A DNA stretch of 58,578 nucleotides. Source: Candidatus Cacconaster equi (GTDB taxonomy: Bacteria; Bacteroidota; Bacteroidia; Bacteroidales; UBA932). The position numbers were made by a program, and so were the translations under genes. The notes below the pieces were generated by a model. It was not told where the DNA came from, made no database searches, and saw nothing but the letters and a program-made list of their open reading frames with translations. This document shows positions 36,282 to 46,860 of this stretch, one piece after another. The number at the start of each line of letters is the position of its first letter. The stretch's first letter is position 1. The stretch covers positions 1-58,578 of the forward strand of contig JAGHSK010000019.1 of NCBI GenBank assembly GCA_018065895.1. The letters are read 5' to 3'.

Positions 36282-37101
36282 CAGTGCTGCTTCGGGCATT
36301 GTCGCATTGATTTTTCTGGTATTGGGATTCCAGCTGGCTGTTTTCGTCATGAAGGTGGTCAGGAGGCCTGCGTCTGTTGACGGACTTCAGGAGGAATCTG
36401 TTGTCGGTAGTGATTCTGTTCCTCCGGCGGTGAATGCGCTGCGGGGGTATCCTCGTCCGCAGAGGAGTGGACTCCCGGCTCGTGGTGTGGCTCGTGGCGG
36501 GCGGAGGGTGGAGAGTTTCCCTTTCGATCCCAATACCGTCACGCTGGAAGAACTTGTGCGTCTGGGACTGAGCGAAAGGCAGGCCGAGTCTGTCGACAAT
36601 TATCGGAAGAAAGGCGGCAGATTCCGTGAGAAGCAGGATTTTGCGAAGATGTATGTGGTATCCGACACTCTGTTCAGACGGCTCGAGCCCTTCATCGAGA
36701 TTGCGAAAGTGGAACTGAACGGGGCCGACAGCGCAGCTTTGGTGTCGCTCAGTGGCATCGGCCCCTATTTTGCCGGCAGGATCATCTCCTATCGCAGGCG
36801 GGCGGGAGGCTTCTGGTCAGTGGAGCAATTGCTTGAAATTGACCGCTTCGACCGGGAGAAACTCGAACATCTCCGCCCGCAGGTTGTGATCGACACGGGA
36901 AAAATCGAATGGCTCGACCTATGGAATGAGGGGCAGGAACGCCTTTCCCTGCATCCTTATCTGGGCGAGCGTGCAGCCAAAGCCATACAGCGTTTCAAGA
37001 AAGTTTACGACACTGCCGCATGGAGTGTGGAGAATCTCCTCAGGGAAAACATTCTTTCGGAGGAGGAAGTGTCAAAGCTCAGACACTATCTGAAAAGGTG
37101 A
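36250..37101 (+). CDS. Membrane-anchored helix-hairpin-helix (ComEA-like) protein
   Basis: 283 residues. One N-terminal transmembrane helix (about 17-36), a Pro/Arg-rich linker (about 40-90), then three consecutive helix-hairpin-helix segments: FDPNTVTLEELVRLGLSE, LNGADSAALVSLSGIGPYFA and LDLWNEGQERLSLHPYLGER. Such HhH repeats bind DNA non-specifically, as in ComEA of the DNA-uptake system. No other competence genes are in the window. It overlaps rsmI by 32 bases. DNA uptake is a guess from the family only. Confidence 0.82.
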   Translation: MRRETKKRLSDSAASGIVALIFLVLGFQLAVFVMKVVRRPASVDGLQEESVVGSDSVPPAVNALRGYPRPQRSGLPARGVARGGRRVESFPFDPNTVTLEELVRLGLSERQAESVDNYRKKGGRFREKQDFAKMYVVSDTLFRRLEPFIEIAKVELNGADSAALVSLSGIGPYFAGRIISYRRRAGGFWSVEQLLEIDRFDREKLEHLRPQVVIDTGKIEWLDLWNEGQERLSLHPYLGERAAKAIQRFKKVYDTAAWSVENLLRENILSEEEVSKLRHYLKR

Positions 37102-37161
37102 CAAATCGGTGATTTTTAAACAGAAACTTGATGTGGACCAGTGTTGAAGAGAAATTTTTCG

Positions 37162-37169
37162 TAAATTTG
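37162..37169 (+). promoter_or_regulatory. Promoter -7 box for ABC exporter operon
   Basis: TAAATTTG, exact TAnnTTTG, 24 bases before ATG 37194. It probably drives the four genes up to 41039. Confidence 0.6.
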
Positions 37170-37193
37170 CAAGTTGTTTAAAATCTTTTGAAG

Positions 37194-38039
37194 ATGTTGC
37201 AGTGCAATAACGTTACAAAGAGATTCGGCGCGTACACGGCCCTTGACGACGTGACGCTGGAAATACCTGAAGGGAAGATTTACGGCCTGCTCGGACCGAA
37301 CGGGGCTGGAAAGACCACGATGATCCGAATCATCAACCGCATCACCGTGCCGACATCCGGAACGATAGTGTTCAACGGAAAGATGATGACCGACGAGATG
37401 GTCCGCACCATCGGATATCTGCCCGAGGAGAGAGGACTCTACAAAAAGATGAAGGTCGGCGAACAGGCGCTCTATCTGGCAAGGCTCAAGGGGATGTCAA
37501 CGGCCGACGCCCTGAACGAGCTCAAGTTCTGGTTCAAGAAATTCGGCATCCAGAGCTGGTGGGACAAGAAAGTTGAGGAACTCTCAAAAGGAATGGCGCA
37601 GAAGGTCCAGTTCATCACCACCGTCCTTCACCGCCCGAAACTCCTCATCCTTGATGAACCTTTCTCAGGCTTTGACCCCGTGAACGTACAGACCATCAGG
37701 CAGGAGATACTCCGCCTCAAGGACGAAGGCACTACCATCATCCTCTCAACCCACAATATGGAGTCAGTGGAGGAACTTTGCGATGGTATTGCCCTGATCA
37801 ACAAGTCGAAACTCGTAGTCAGCGGAGAGACTGACGTCATCAGACGGCAGTACGGCGACAACAAGGTCGAACTCATATACACTGACGAGCAGGGACGCCA
37901 CACTGAAATTCTTTCCGGTGGAGAGGAGGGCGCAGCCACCCTTCGCGAAATGCTCGACAAACAGGTTACAATCAATTCATACCGTGAACTCATCCCGCGC
38001 ATGAATGACATATTCATCAAGCTGGTAAGCGGTAAATAG
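37194..38039 (+). CDS. ABC-2 type exporter ATP-binding protein
   Basis: 281 residues from ATG 37194; a TTG two codons earlier is less likely. Walker A GPNGAGKT, Q-loop YLPEERGL, signature-like ELSKGMAQKVQ, Walker B LLILDEPFSG and switch STHNME. The C-terminal 70 residues form the DUF4162-type extension seen in NatA-like ATPases. The partner permease follows 12 bases later. Together they resemble NatAB sodium or drug exporters; the substrate is unknown. Confidence 0.92.
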   Translation: MLQCNNVTKRFGAYTALDDVTLEIPEGKIYGLLGPNGAGKTTMIRIINRITVPTSGTIVFNGKMMTDEMVRTIGYLPEERGLYKKMKVGEQALYLARLKGMSTADALNELKFWFKKFGIQSWWDKKVEELSKGMAQKVQFITTVLHRPKLLILDEPFSGFDPVNVQTIRQEILRLKDEGTTIILSTHNMESVEELCDGIALINKSKLVVSGETDVIRRQYGDNKVELIYTDEQGRHTEILSGGEEGAATLREMLDKQVTINSYRELIPRMNDIFIKLVSGK

Positions 38040-38051
38040 GAGGGCAACGAA

Positions 38052-39446
38052 ATGGATCTCAAGAAGATAGGCATAGTTATAAGCCACGAATATTCAATCA
38101 GGGTAAGAAAGAAATCGTTTATCCTTACAACCATTCTCACCCCTCTGCTGCTCGGACTTCTGATATTCGTGCCGGCAGGGATAATGCTGATGGGAGGCGA
38201 AGATGCCCAGAAAGTCAAGATCATTGATGAATCCGGACTCATTGCGCCATATTTCGAAAGCAACGACAAAATAGAATACGTGATGGCCGAACCGGGCGAA
38301 ACCCTGGAGAGCGTCCGTGACAATTTTTTCGACACTGACCTGTATGCTGTCGTTGGTATATCAGAACTCGATGCCAAAGGAGAAGTTTCAGTGACGTCGT
38401 TCTCGAGCGAGCCGCTCAGTGTGGAGGTGCGCCAGTCAATCTCCAGGACAGTCAACAAGGTGATCGAGACCCGCAAGCTCAAAGGTTACAATATCGACAA
38501 CCTCGATCAGATAATGGATGACGTCAAGACCGACATCAAAGTTACCTCAATGACTCTCAACAAGTCGGGCGAAGCCAAAAAAGATACCGTGGAGATATAT
38601 ATGGTGCTCGCCTACCTGATGAGTTTTCTGATATATCTATTCGTCTTCATGTTCGGCACGATGGTGATGCGGAGTGTGATTGACGAGAAGAGCAGCAGGG
38701 TTGTGGAGGTTATCGTATCGTCTGTCAAGAGCGTGGACCTGATGATGGGCAAGATAATCGGTGTGGCCCTCGTGGCATTGACACAGTTCTTTATCTGGGT
38801 GGCGCTCACATCCGTGATAGCATTCGGGGCATCTACCGTTGCAACGCAGAAACTCGTTGAGAAGGCGGGAGGAATGGAATCCGTAATGAGCAAGATGGCT
38901 GCTGCAGGGCAGACCGTCTCTGACGGAAACTCAGTGGATATCGCCACCTTGATTGAGGTTACAGGCGCTGATGGTGAAGATTCAGGCGTCGCAGGCGTCA
39001 TCCGCCAGATATCCGGCATCGACTGGGGATATATCATCGGATGCTTCATCATCTATTTCATCCTCGGATACCTGCTCTATGCGGCGATGTTCGCGGCAAT
39101 CGGCGCGGCTGTGGACAATGAATCGGACACCAGCCAGCTGCAGCTCCCCGTGACGCTCCCTCTCATAGTGGGTCTGTTCATAATGCTGCACACCTTTGAG
39201 CATCCTTCGAGCGACCTGTCGTTCTGGGCTTCGATGATTCCGTTCACTTCTCCGATGGTGATGCTGGCAAGAATTCCTTTCGGAGTAGTACCGTTCTGGC
39301 AGCTTGCTCTCTCCATTGCTCTTCTCCTGCTGACTTTCATCGGGATGGCATATATTTCAGCAAAGATTTACAGAGTGGGGATCCTGACCTATGGCAAGAA
39401 ATCCACTTTCAAGGATCTTGTCAAATGGTTGAAACAGAGAGATTGA
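38052..39446 (+). CDS. ABC-2 type exporter permease
   Basis: 464 residues. An N-terminal transmembrane helix (about 30-50) is followed by a large extracytoplasmic domain (about 55-195) and then about six transmembrane helices from 196 to 440. A second periplasmic or extracytoplasmic loop lies around residues 270-325. The SFIL-TTILTPLLLG start and the YLMSFLIYLFVFMFGTMV helix fit the NatB/CcmB-like ABC-2 family. Encoded directly after its ATPase. Confidence 0.9.
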   Translation: MDLKKIGIVISHEYSIRVRKKSFILTTILTPLLLGLLIFVPAGIMLMGGEDAQKVKIIDESGLIAPYFESNDKIEYVMAEPGETLESVRDNFFDTDLYAVVGISELDAKGEVSVTSFSSEPLSVEVRQSISRTVNKVIETRKLKGYNIDNLDQIMDDVKTDIKVTSMTLNKSGEAKKDTVEIYMVLAYLMSFLIYLFVFMFGTMVMRSVIDEKSSRVVEVIVSSVKSVDLMMGKIIGVALVALTQFFIWVALTSVIAFGASTVATQKLVEKAGGMESVMSKMAAAGQTVSDGNSVDIATLIEVTGADGEDSGVAGVIRQISGIDWGYIIGCFIIYFILGYLLYAAMFAAIGAAVDNESDTSQLQLPVTLPLIVGLFIMLHTFEHPSSDLSFWASMIPFTSPMVMLARIPFGVVPFWQLALSIALLLLTFIGMAYISAKIYRVGILTYGKKSTFKDLVKWLKQRD

Positions 39447-39453
39447 TATCAAT

Positions 39454-40206
39454 ATGGGAAAAGCCGTTCCGCTCATCGTTGCGCTCTTCACGGCCACATT
39501 GTCCTTTGCGCAGATATCCTACAAATGGACCGCTGTTCCCATTGACTCCACTTGGGATGAAATGAAGGACCCTTCCGCCACGCAGGTGATAGAGAGGTAC
39601 AAGCCTCAGATAGGCCCGCTTCAGGAGATTGTGGGCTATACGGTGGAGGAGTACTCGAAACATCGGCCTGAAAGCGCCCTGTCGAACCTCTCTGCAGATA
39701 TGGTGAAAGAAATCGTGGAGAGTGAAAGCGGTGAGAAGGTTGATATAGCCTTGATAAACTTCGGTGGAATCCGCACCGACCTGCCGAAAGGAGCGGTGAG
39801 GGTTTACGACTTGTACTCGATATTTCCTTTCGAGAATACGCTGGTATATTTCGACATAAAGGGGTCGGACCTCAAATCCGTACTGCTCGGCATGATAAAG
39901 CGGGGACGCATCGAGGCGCTGAGCAACGTGAAGATTGTCGTCAGGGATGGAGTTCCCCTGCAGTTGGATGTGGCGGGAGCCCCTATAGATGAGGAAAGAA
40001 CATACAGGCTCGCCACAATCAATTTCCTCATGGATGGAGGTGACGGCTTGAAGTTGAGAAATTATGCTGAGAATTACGTCGATACGGGCCTGCTTCTGCG
40101 CGATGCCTTCGCCAGCTATTTCCGCGAAAACTTCCTGAATCCCGGGAAACCGGTCAGGCTTTCCACGGACGGACGCGTAACGATTGAAAATCATCTGGAG
40201 AAATGA
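39454..40206 (+). CDS. 5'-nucleotidase C-terminal domain protein
   Basis: 250 residues with a signal peptide (about 1-19, ending SFAQ). The rest is the substrate-binding C-terminal domain of UshA-type 5'-nucleotidases (DIALINFGGIRTDLPKG, YSIFPFENTLV, YRLATINFLMDGGDG). The catalytic metallophosphatase domain is missing here but is encoded by the next gene, which starts four bases before this one ends. The two genes thus hold one enzyme's domains in the reverse of the usual order. Likely periplasmic; probably acts as a complex with its partner. Confidence 0.9.
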   Translation: MGKAVPLIVALFTATLSFAQISYKWTAVPIDSTWDEMKDPSATQVIERYKPQIGPLQEIVGYTVEEYSKHRPESALSNLSADMVKEIVESESGEKVDIALINFGGIRTDLPKGAVRVYDLYSIFPFENTLVYFDIKGSDLKSVLLGMIKRGRIEALSNVKIVVRDGVPLQLDVAGAPIDEERTYRLATINFLMDGGDGLKLRNYAENYVDTGLLLRDAFASYFRENFLNPGKPVRLSTDGRVTIENHLEK

Positions 40207-41039
40207 TGAGAAGGAGTGCCATATTGATTATTTCCCTGCTTTGCTCACTTTGCTGCGCACAGGCCAGGAATCTTGTGATAATCCACACCAATGACACCCA
40301 CAGCCAGATAGAGCCGCTCAGGCTGGGCTCCGACAATGGAAAGGGAGGCGTGGAGAGAAGACTTCAGTTCGTCAACAGCGTCAGGGACAAATATGGGAAG
40401 AACAATGTCCTTTACCTTGATGCGGGTGACTTCAACCAGGGAACGCCATACTATACCATGGGGCACGGTGATCTTGAAATAGAGCTTTGCAACATCCTGA
40501 AAATAGACGTGGCTGCACTTGGAAATCACGAGTTCGACAATGGGCAGGAGGATCTGGCGCGGCGTCTGGCAAAGGCCCGCCACAAGACCGTGACCTGCAA
40601 TTATGATTTTACTGGTACTTCGCTTGAGAAATATGTGAAGCCGTGGACAATTGTACGCCGCGGCGGGTTGAAAATCGGCATTGTCGGAGCCACTTCCTAC
40701 CTGGAAGAGGCCGTGATGAAGGCGAATACCGAGGGGCTCAAAAGGCTTGACACGGTCGGGGAGGTGAACAGATGGGCTGACTACCTGAAGAACAAGAAGA
40801 AATGCGATATTGTGATACTGCTCTCCCACCTGGGATACCAGGGAGGCAATTACTCCCGTCCATCAGACGTGTTCATGGCCGAGCATTCCCGCAATATCGA
40901 CTTGATAGTCGGCGGACACAGTCACACCTTCCTCAAGAATGTCAGGGAGGTTAGGAATTTGGATGGAAAGGTTGTTCCGATAGCGCAGAGCGGCGCACAG
41001 GGTATTGTAGTGGGGCTGTGGGAGATTAATTTCGACTGA
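40203..41039 (+). CDS. 5'-nucleotidase-type metallophosphatase domain protein
   Basis: 278 residues with a signal peptide (about 1-21). All metal-site motifs of the calcineurin-like domain of 5'-nucleotidases are present: HTNDTHSQIEP, DAGDFNQGTP, GNHEFDNG, LLSHLGYQG and GGHSHTF. It lacks the C-terminal nucleotide-binding domain, which is the preceding gene. Expected to release phosphate from nucleotides or related esters in the periplasm. Its last 14 bases overlap the convergent DUF4783 gene. Confidence 0.9.
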   Translation: MMRRSAILIISLLCSLCCAQARNLVIIHTNDTHSQIEPLRLGSDNGKGGVERRLQFVNSVRDKYGKNNVLYLDAGDFNQGTPYYTMGHGDLEIELCNILKIDVAALGNHEFDNGQEDLARRLAKARHKTVTCNYDFTGTSLEKYVKPWTIVRRGGLKIGIVGATSYLEEAVMKANTEGLKRLDTVGEVNRWADYLKNKKKCDIVILLSHLGYQGGNYSRPSDVFMAEHSRNIDLIVGGHSHTFLKNVREVRNLDGKVVPIAQSGAQGIVVGLWEINFD

Positions 41040-41424
41040 TTTTAATCTGCTCGATGTAGCTGCTCTCAGACGTTGATTTGACAAAGAGAATCACTCTGAA
41101 CTCCTCACCTCCGGCGGTCAGACTGCCGACGGCATATTTCATAGGAGCTTTGCCGCTCTTGTGGATGATGGTGAACTTCTTCGGAGTGTACTTGGTAAAA
41201 AAGTTCTTCATTATAAGCTTTGCCTGATTCCTGGTGCAATTGTTGACAGAACCTAGGATTTCCAGTTCAAGATTGTCTGCAAACCAGGCTGAAAGGCTTT
41301 CGTAGTCCCCGGCCTGCATATATTTGCTGATGGGAGCGAACATATCCTGATCGGGCTCCTGGGCATTTGCTCTGCAAAGGGATGCGAGGAAAAGCAATGA
41401 TACGAGAAGAATTTTTTTAGCCAT
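41026..41424 (-). CDS. DUF4783 secreted protein
   Basis: 132 residues from ATG 41424, with a signal peptide (about 1-21, ending ANA). The mature part is a single NTF2/SnoaL-like alpha+beta domain of the DUF4783 type (MQAGDYESLSAWFADNLELEI, FFTKYTPKKFTIIHKSG, YIEQIKIS). Function is unknown. It is divergent from rlmH; between the two starts lies an imperfect palindrome with CTCAATT at 41435-41441 and AATTGAG at 41463-41469. Confidence 0.8.
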   Translation of the reverse strand: MAKKILLVSLLFLASLCRANAQEPDQDMFAPISKYMQAGDYESLSAWFADNLELEILGSVNNCTRNQAKLIMKNFFTKYTPKKFTIIHKSGKAPMKYAVGSLTAGGEEFRVILFVKSTSESSYIEQIKISRN

Positions 41425-41434
41425 AATTAATTGT

Positions 41435-41469
41435 CTCAATTCGAAAGATTTTTTGCTTCAAAAATTGAG
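41435..41469. promoter_or_regulatory. Palindrome in the DUF4783-rlmH divergent region
   Basis: Inverted arms CTCAATT and AATTGAG, 21 bases apart, fill most of the 60-base intergenic region. No exact TAnnTTTG box is visible in either direction, so this could be an operator or a leader hairpin shared by two weak promoters. Confidence 0.3.
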
Positions 41470-41484
41470 CCAAAATATAGAAAA

Positions 41485-41958
41485 ATGAAGATCAAACTGA
41501 TTCTGGTGGGCAAAACGGTGGAAGGCTATCTCCAGGCCGGCATATCGACGTATGCGGGCCGTCTGGGCCATTACGTGCCCTTCGAGATGGTGGAGGTTCC
41601 TGATCTCAAGCAGGCTGCCTCGCTCAGTACGGATCAGATAAAAATCAGGGAAGGGGAGTCTATACTCAAGGCGGTGAAGCCGTCAGACCATCTAATTCTG
41701 ATGGACGAGAGGGGGGAAACTTTCACTTCTGTGGAATGGGCACGGGATTTGGAGCAGAAAAGCGTCCGTCTTGCGAAGGACCTCGTCTTCGTGATAGGCG
41801 GTCCTTACGGGTTTTCGAAGGCTGTCTATGACAGATGCGACGAGAAGATATCACTTTCGAAGATGACCTTCTCCCACCAGCTGGTGAGGGTGATATTCCT
41901 CGAACAGCTCTACAGGGCCTTCACGATAATAAAGGGTGAACCATACCACCACGAATGA
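41485..41958 (+). CDS. rlmH: 23S rRNA (pseudouridine1915-N3)-methyltransferase
   Basis: SPOUT-class trefoil-knot methyltransferase acting on the 70S ribosome. 157 residues from ATG 41485 (MKIKLILVGKT). Typical motifs are LILMDERGETFTSVEWA, FVIGGPYGFS and the C-terminal KMTFSHQLVRVIFLEQLYRA knot, ending GEPYHHE. Its stop overlaps the histidine-kinase start by four bases. Confidence 0.96.
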   Translation: MKIKLILVGKTVEGYLQAGISTYAGRLGHYVPFEMVEVPDLKQAASLSTDQIKIREGESILKAVKPSDHLILMDERGETFTSVEWARDLEQKSVRLAKDLVFVIGGPYGFSKAVYDRCDEKISLSKMTFSHQLVRVIFLEQLYRAFTIIKGEPYHHE

Positions 41959-44900
41959 GAAAGATCAAGAAAATATCCACACGGGTGACGCTGAGGCATC
42001 TGAGGAAACTTGTCCCGCAGACTCTCTTCTGCGTGGCGCTCATACTGTTCTCCCTCTCCTTCATAAATCAGGATTACGGCAGACGTCTCTCCCGTCAGGT
42101 GTCCCATGCCGAAAAGGCGTTGCACAAGCGTGAGAAATTGGCAGAGCACTATGCGAATATCGCTCTGAATGACGAACAGAACTGGGTGGGCTTCGACGAT
42201 ATGCCGGAGGATATGGTGCTGTACCGCTATAACTGCGACACGCTTCAGTCCTGGGTTCACCAGTTCCCGATAAGCAACGACGACACTGACGTCTATCCTT
42301 TCGCCTACCGCCTGCAGTATCTGAGCAACCGCAACCTGTTCACCACTCCTCTCGCCTATCTGGGCAACGGAGAAAGATATGTCAATCTGGGTTCGGCCTG
42401 GTATGTGGTCAATACGTACGTTTCCAAGGACAGACGGATAAAGGTCATCACCGGCATTCTGATAAATACTGAGTATGCCATCGCCAACATTCCGAACAGC
42501 ATAAATCCGAGGTTGGGCATCGAAAAGGGATTCTCTCCCGTAAGCCTGAACAACGACGCCAATTCGGTTGTTTACAGCCGCTCTTCGGAGCCTCTCTTCT
42601 CGATTGTGGCGGATACTGACGTGACCTTCGAGAGGGGCAACCTGAAGATGAGGTGGATAGCCTTCCTGCTCTTCCTGCTGGCCGTTTTCCCGTATCACTA
42701 CAGTGTCAGGACCTGGAAGAGCTTCTGGATAGCTTTCGGCACGCTGGTGATGGTGCGACTGTTTGCATATCTGCTCGTAAGCCAGGGTATCGATGTCGGG
42801 GAGATATTCTCTCCGATGATATATGCCGACTCTTCGATTGCCGAGTCGCTGGGAAGCCTCCTGATGAACAATGTGTTTGTGGCGTTGACAGTATATGCCG
42901 TATTCGTGATGCGCAACGACATCTTCAGAAGAATATCCACCGCATCACAAGGCAGGAGAAGGCTGGTGATAGCGGCGGTGATATTTGCCGGTGTGCTGCT
43001 GATGTGCTACATCCACGCAGTGTTCCACTCTCTGACGGTCAACTCCAGCATCGTTTTCGAGGTGTACAGGATCGACCAGATGACGATATATTCGGCTCTG
43101 TGCTACCTGACCTTCGCGATGCTCTTCCTGTCGCTGCTCTACCTGGCCCAGATGGCGGTGATTTTCATAATGAGAGATTCACGCATCAATCTCTTTTCCT
43201 GGAAGTTCATAATCCCGTATATCCTGCTTGTGTCGGCCTATTCGGTTGCCGTCACGGGAATTTACGGACTGGAGCGGGAATACGAGATCAACCGGGTGAG
43301 AACCAGCAAGCTGGCGATAGAGCGCGATCTTCCTCTGGAACTCTATCTGCGCTCGGTGGAGGAGGAAATCGCCCACGACCAGTTCATAGCGGTGCTCTCT
43401 TCTGTCAATGGAGTGGACCTCATCCGCAACAGGCTTCTGGAGAGGTATCTCAATAATGACATCATCTCGCGCTACAACGTGAAGATTTCGGTGTGCGGCT
43501 CGCAGGACTTCCTGAACGTGGGCAGCAGCTCCGCCGACCTGGTGGGGTGTTTCCAGTTCTATGACGATATGGTGAAGGACTACGGTGTGCTTCTGGCCCC
43601 GAGCTCGAATTTCCTCTATCTTAACAACTATAACGGGATGGCTTCGTATCTGGGTGTTTTCACCTATGTTGACCAGACCTACAAGGTGTCGCGCCTTTTC
43701 TTCGAAATAGAATCCAAACGCAGGACGGATGCCGTTTCAAGCCCTCTCGACGTGCTCAGTTCGATGAAGTCGCGCAGCACGTCCATACCGAGACGATACT
43801 CCTACGCGCGCTATTCGAACGGACGCCTTGTCACCAACGGAGGAACCTACACCTATCCTGTGTTGCCTATCACAAACTACAAGACAGGATATATCATGAT
43901 AGGAAAGAACGGATTCATCCACTTCATCAACTGCATATCCGAAGAGGATATGACGGTGGTGTCGCGACCATACCGGCCTTTCTTCACCTATGTGGTGTCG
44001 TTCTCCTATCTGATGATATTCTACGGCCTGTTCATCCTCCTGTTCACTTTGTGGGGCAGATCGAACAAGCTCCTCAATCTTCCGCGCCGCAGTATCAAGC
44101 GCAAGCTCACGCTCCTGATTACCTGTACGATGGTCGGGGCGCTGCTGTGTATGGGCACGGGAAGTGTCGTGTATGTGATGAAGATGGATGCCACGCGCAA
44201 CAGCGACCTGATGGAGGAGAAGATTTCGGCGGTGCAGAATTCACTGTCGAAATACTGCAGATATGCAATGCGCTACAACCAGGTCAACTCTCCGGAGATG
44301 ATTGCCGGAATGGAAGAGGCGTCAAACCTCCTGCAGACCGACGTCAATCTGTACGACATTCGTGGAGGACTGCTCGGCAGCACGAATCCGGAGGTATTCG
44401 AGCAGTTCCTGGTGGGCAAGCGAATGAACAACAAGGCGTATTCAGACATAATCTTCAACAACTCGCCGCGCTACGTGACAGTGGAGAATATGGCTGGAGT
44501 GAGCTATTATTCAATCTATGCGCCGCTCTTCAACGAAGCAGGCGAGATGGTGGCCATAGTCAACATACCTTATTTCGACAATAACGAAGACGTGCGTACG
44601 GCATCACTTTCCACAGTTTCGACCATCGTCAACATCTACCTGATACTGCTGCTTGCGGCAATCACCTTGGGTGCCATCCTGGCCAACTCGTTTGCACGGC
44701 CTCTTGCTGAAATCAAGTCGAAGATTGATCATTTCGCCCTTACGGGCACCAACAAGCATATCCGCTACAAGAACGAGAAGGACGAGCTGGGTGTGCTGGT
44801 AGAATCATACAACAAAATGGTGGACGATCTGGCAGAGAGTACAAAGAGGCTGGCTCAGAATGAAAGAGAGCAGGCCTGGAAGGAGATGGCCCGCCAGATT

Positions 44901-45560
44901 GCCCACGAAATCAAGAATCCGCTTACCCCTATGCGTCTGAGCATACAGTACCTTATGAGGCTCAAGGCGCAGAACGCTCCGGGATGGGAGGGCAAACTCG
45001 ACAAGATAAGCAAATCCCTGCTGGAGCAGATAGACACTCTCTCCGAGACGGCAAACGAGTTTTCATCCTTCTCGAAGTTCTTCACCGAAGATGTGGTGGA
45101 CGTGAATCTGGATGAACTCCTCAAGGAACAGCTCGTGCTGTTCGACAATAGGGAGAACGTGCATATCCGCTATGTGGCATCCTGCACCGACAGCGTTGTG
45201 GAGGCGAGAAAGAGCCAGATAGCGCGGGTGTTCGTGAATCTGGTCACCAACTCCATCCAGGCTCTGGAGAATGCCGGAGTGGAGAGGGGAGAGATTGAAA
45301 TCCATCTTGATGAAGCGCTCAAGGAGGGCTCCCGCTGCTACAACATAACGTTTGAGGACAACGGACCGGGCGTGAAGGAGGAAAACCTCGCCAAACTGTT
45401 CACCCCGAATTTCACTACGAAATCGGGCGGCACCGGCCTCGGACTGGCCATCAGCCGCAATATCATCGAGCAGAGCCAGGGTTCGATATCATACCGCAAG
45501 TCTGAAAAGCTCGGAGGAGCCTGCTTCGAGATATCACTTCTGGCGAAGGAAAATCTGTAG
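41955..45560 (+). CDS. Very large NtrY-like sensor histidine kinase
   Basis: 1201 residues. A first transmembrane helix near 20-37 precedes an ectodomain (to about 230), then a block of about six transmembrane helices (about 233-430), a second ectodomain (about 440-670), further helices near 675-745, a third extracytoplasmic domain (about 760-890) and a helix near 895-915 leading to HAMP. The kinase core has H984 in [14 protein letters not shown]-box [10 protein letters not shown], and G-boxes EDNGPGV and [19 protein letters not shown] is typical of NtrY. The likely partner regulator lies 1.3 kb away on the opposite strand behind der. The last 27 bases overlap der. Confidence 0.9.
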   Translation: MRKIKKISTRVTLRHLRKLVPQTLFCVALILFSLSFINQDYGRRLSRQVSHAEKALHKREKLAEHYANIALNDEQNWVGFDDMPEDMVLYRYNCDTLQSWVHQFPISNDDTDVYPFAYRLQYLSNRNLFTTPLAYLGNGERYVNLGSAWYVVNTYVSKDRRIKVITGILINTEYAIANIPNSINPRLGIEKGFSPVSLNNDANSVVYSRSSEPLFSIVADTDVTFERGNLKMRWIAFLLFLLAVFPYHYSVRTWKSFWIAFGTLVMVRLFAYLLVSQGIDVGEIFSPMIYADSSIAESLGSLLMNNVFVALTVYAVFVMRNDIFRRISTASQGRRRLVIAAVIFAGVLLMCYIHAVFHSLTVNSSIVFEVYRIDQMTIYSALCYLTFAMLFLSLLYLAQMAVIFIMRDSRINLFSWKFIIPYILLVSAYSVAVTGIYGLEREYEINRVRTSKLAIERDLPLELYLRSVEEEIAHDQFIAVLSSVNGVDLIRNRLLERYLNNDIISRYNVKISVCGSQDFLNVGSSSADLVGCFQFYDDMVKDYGVLLAPSSNFLYLNNYNGMASYLGVFTYVDQTYKVSRLFFEIESKRRTDAVSSPLDVLSSMKSRSTSIPRRYSYARYSNGRLVTNGGTYTYPVLPITNYKTGYIMIGKNGFIHFINCISEEDMTVVSRPYRPFFTYVVSFSYLMIFYGLFILLFTLWGRSNKLLNLPRRSIKRKLTLLITCTMVGALLCMGTGSVVYVMKMDATRNSDLMEEKISAVQNSLSKYCRYAMRYNQVNSPEMIAGMEEASNLLQTDVNLYDIRGGLLGSTNPEVFEQFLVGKRMNNKAYSDIIFNNSPRYVTVENMAGVSYYSIYAPLFNEAGEMVAIVNIPYFDNNEDVRTASLSTVSTIVNIYLILLLAAITLGAILANSFARPLAEIKSKIDHFALTGTNKHIRYKNEKDELGVLVESYNKMVDDLAESTKRLAQNEREQAWKEMARQIAHEIKNPLTPMRLSIQYLMRLKAQNAPGWEGKLDKISKSLLEQIDTLSETANEFSSFSKFFTEDVVDVNLDELLKEQLVLFDNRENVHIRYVASCTDSVVEARKSQIARVFVNLVTNSIQALENAGVERGEIEIHLDEALKEGSRCYNITFEDNGPGVKEENLAKLFTPNFTTKSGGTGLGLAISRNIIEQSQGSISYRKSEKLGGACFEISLLAKENL

Positions 45561-46847
45561 GACGCACCCTTTGAAATCGAAGTGGCTGCGGAGTTTGTTC
45601 TCGAGGAAGCGCTTGTAAGGATCCCTGATATACTGGGGCAGGTTGCAGAAGAATGCAAACGAAGGCGACTTCGTCGGCAGCTGTGTGATGTATTTGATCT
45701 TGATGTATTTCCCCTTCCATGCAGGCGGAGGATAATTCTCAATTTCGGGAAGCATCGCGTCGTTGAGCTGCGAGGTGCTGATTCTGCGTGAATAGTTGGT
45801 ATAAACCTGTGACGCGGCCTCAAGCACGTCCATCAGCCTCTGTTTGTTTATTACCGAAGTGAATATGACAGGAATGTCGCTGAACGGGGCGATTCTCTTC
45901 TGGATGGCCTCGATGTACTCTTTCATGGTGTTGGCCGTCTTGCCCTCCACCAGATCCCATTTGTTCACCACTATCACGCATCCTTTCCGGTTGCGGATAA
46001 TCAGGTTGAAGATAGCCATGTCCTGCGCTTCGATGCCTGTGGTGGCATCGATCATCAGGATGCAGACATCGGAGTTCTCGATGGCCTTGATGGAACGCAT
46101 CACCGAATAGAATTCAAGATCTTCGGTGACTTTCGATTTCTTGCGCAATCCGGCTGTGTCCACAATCATGAATTCATGGCCGAATTTGTTGAAATGCGAC
46201 GAAATGGCGTCGCGGGTGGTGCCCGCTACTGGTGTCACGATGTTGCGGTCCTCGCCAAGGAGGGCATTTGTCAGGGACGATTTGCCCACGTTCGGCTTTC
46301 CGACGATGGTGATGCGCGGCAGGCCTGCGTATGGATCGGTCTCTCCCTTGGCCTCTTTCGGAAGCAGTTCGACAACCTTGTCGAGAAGGTCTCCGGTACC
46401 GCTTCCGGTGGCGGCTGCAATCGACATAGGGTCGCCGAGTCCCAGGCTGTAGAACTGGTAGCTGTCGTACATCTTGTCGCCGGTGTCAACCTTGTTGACG
46501 GCGAGAATCACCGGTTTGTTGCATCTGCGGAGTATGTCGGCTATTTCGGAATCATAGTCGGTGATGCCTGTGCCGGCTTCCACCATAAAGAGAACAAGGT
46601 CGCTCTCCTCGATGGCGATGAGCACCTGCTTGCGTATCTCCTCTTCGAAAACGTCGTCGCTTCCTGAAGTGAATCCTCCCGTATCGACTACTGAGAATTC
46701 ATTTCCGCACCACTCGCACTGTCCGTAGTGTCTGTCTCTGGTCACGCCGGCAGTCTCGTCGACGATGGCCTGACGGATGCCTACAAGGCGGTTGAACAAT
46801 GTTGATTTGCCCACGTTGGGGCGTCCGACTATAGCTACAAGATTCAT
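45534..46847 (-). CDS. der: Ribosome biogenesis GTPase Der
   Basis: Tandem GTPase needed for 50S subunit assembly. 437 residues with two G domains: the first starts [12 protein letters not shown] with DTGGF and NKVD, the second [12 protein letters not shown] with DTAGL and NKWD. A KH-like C-terminal domain ([15 protein letters not shown]) follows. All GTP-binding motifs are intact. It starts 13 bases after the NtrC-like gene, so regulator and GTPase share a transcript, and it converges with the sensor kinase gene. Confidence 0.97.
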   Translation of the reverse strand: MNLVAIVGRPNVGKSTLFNRLVGIRQAIVDETAGVTRDRHYGQCEWCGNEFSVVDTGGFTSGSDDVFEEEIRKQVLIAIEESDLVLFMVEAGTGITDYDSEIADILRRCNKPVILAVNKVDTGDKMYDSYQFYSLGLGDPMSIAAATGSGTGDLLDKVVELLPKEAKGETDPYAGLPRITIVGKPNVGKSSLTNALLGEDRNIVTPVAGTTRDAISSHFNKFGHEFMIVDTAGLRKKSKVTEDLEFYSVMRSIKAIENSDVCILMIDATTGIEAQDMAIFNLIIRNRKGCVIVVNKWDLVEGKTANTMKEYIEAIQKRIAPFSDIPVIFTSVINKQRLMDVLEAASQVYTNYSRRISTSQLNDAMLPEIENYPPPAWKGKYIKIKYITQLPTKSPSFAFFCNLPQYIRDPYKRFLENKLRSHFDFKGCVLQIFLRQK

Positions 46848-46860
46848 TGTCTGATTGCGG

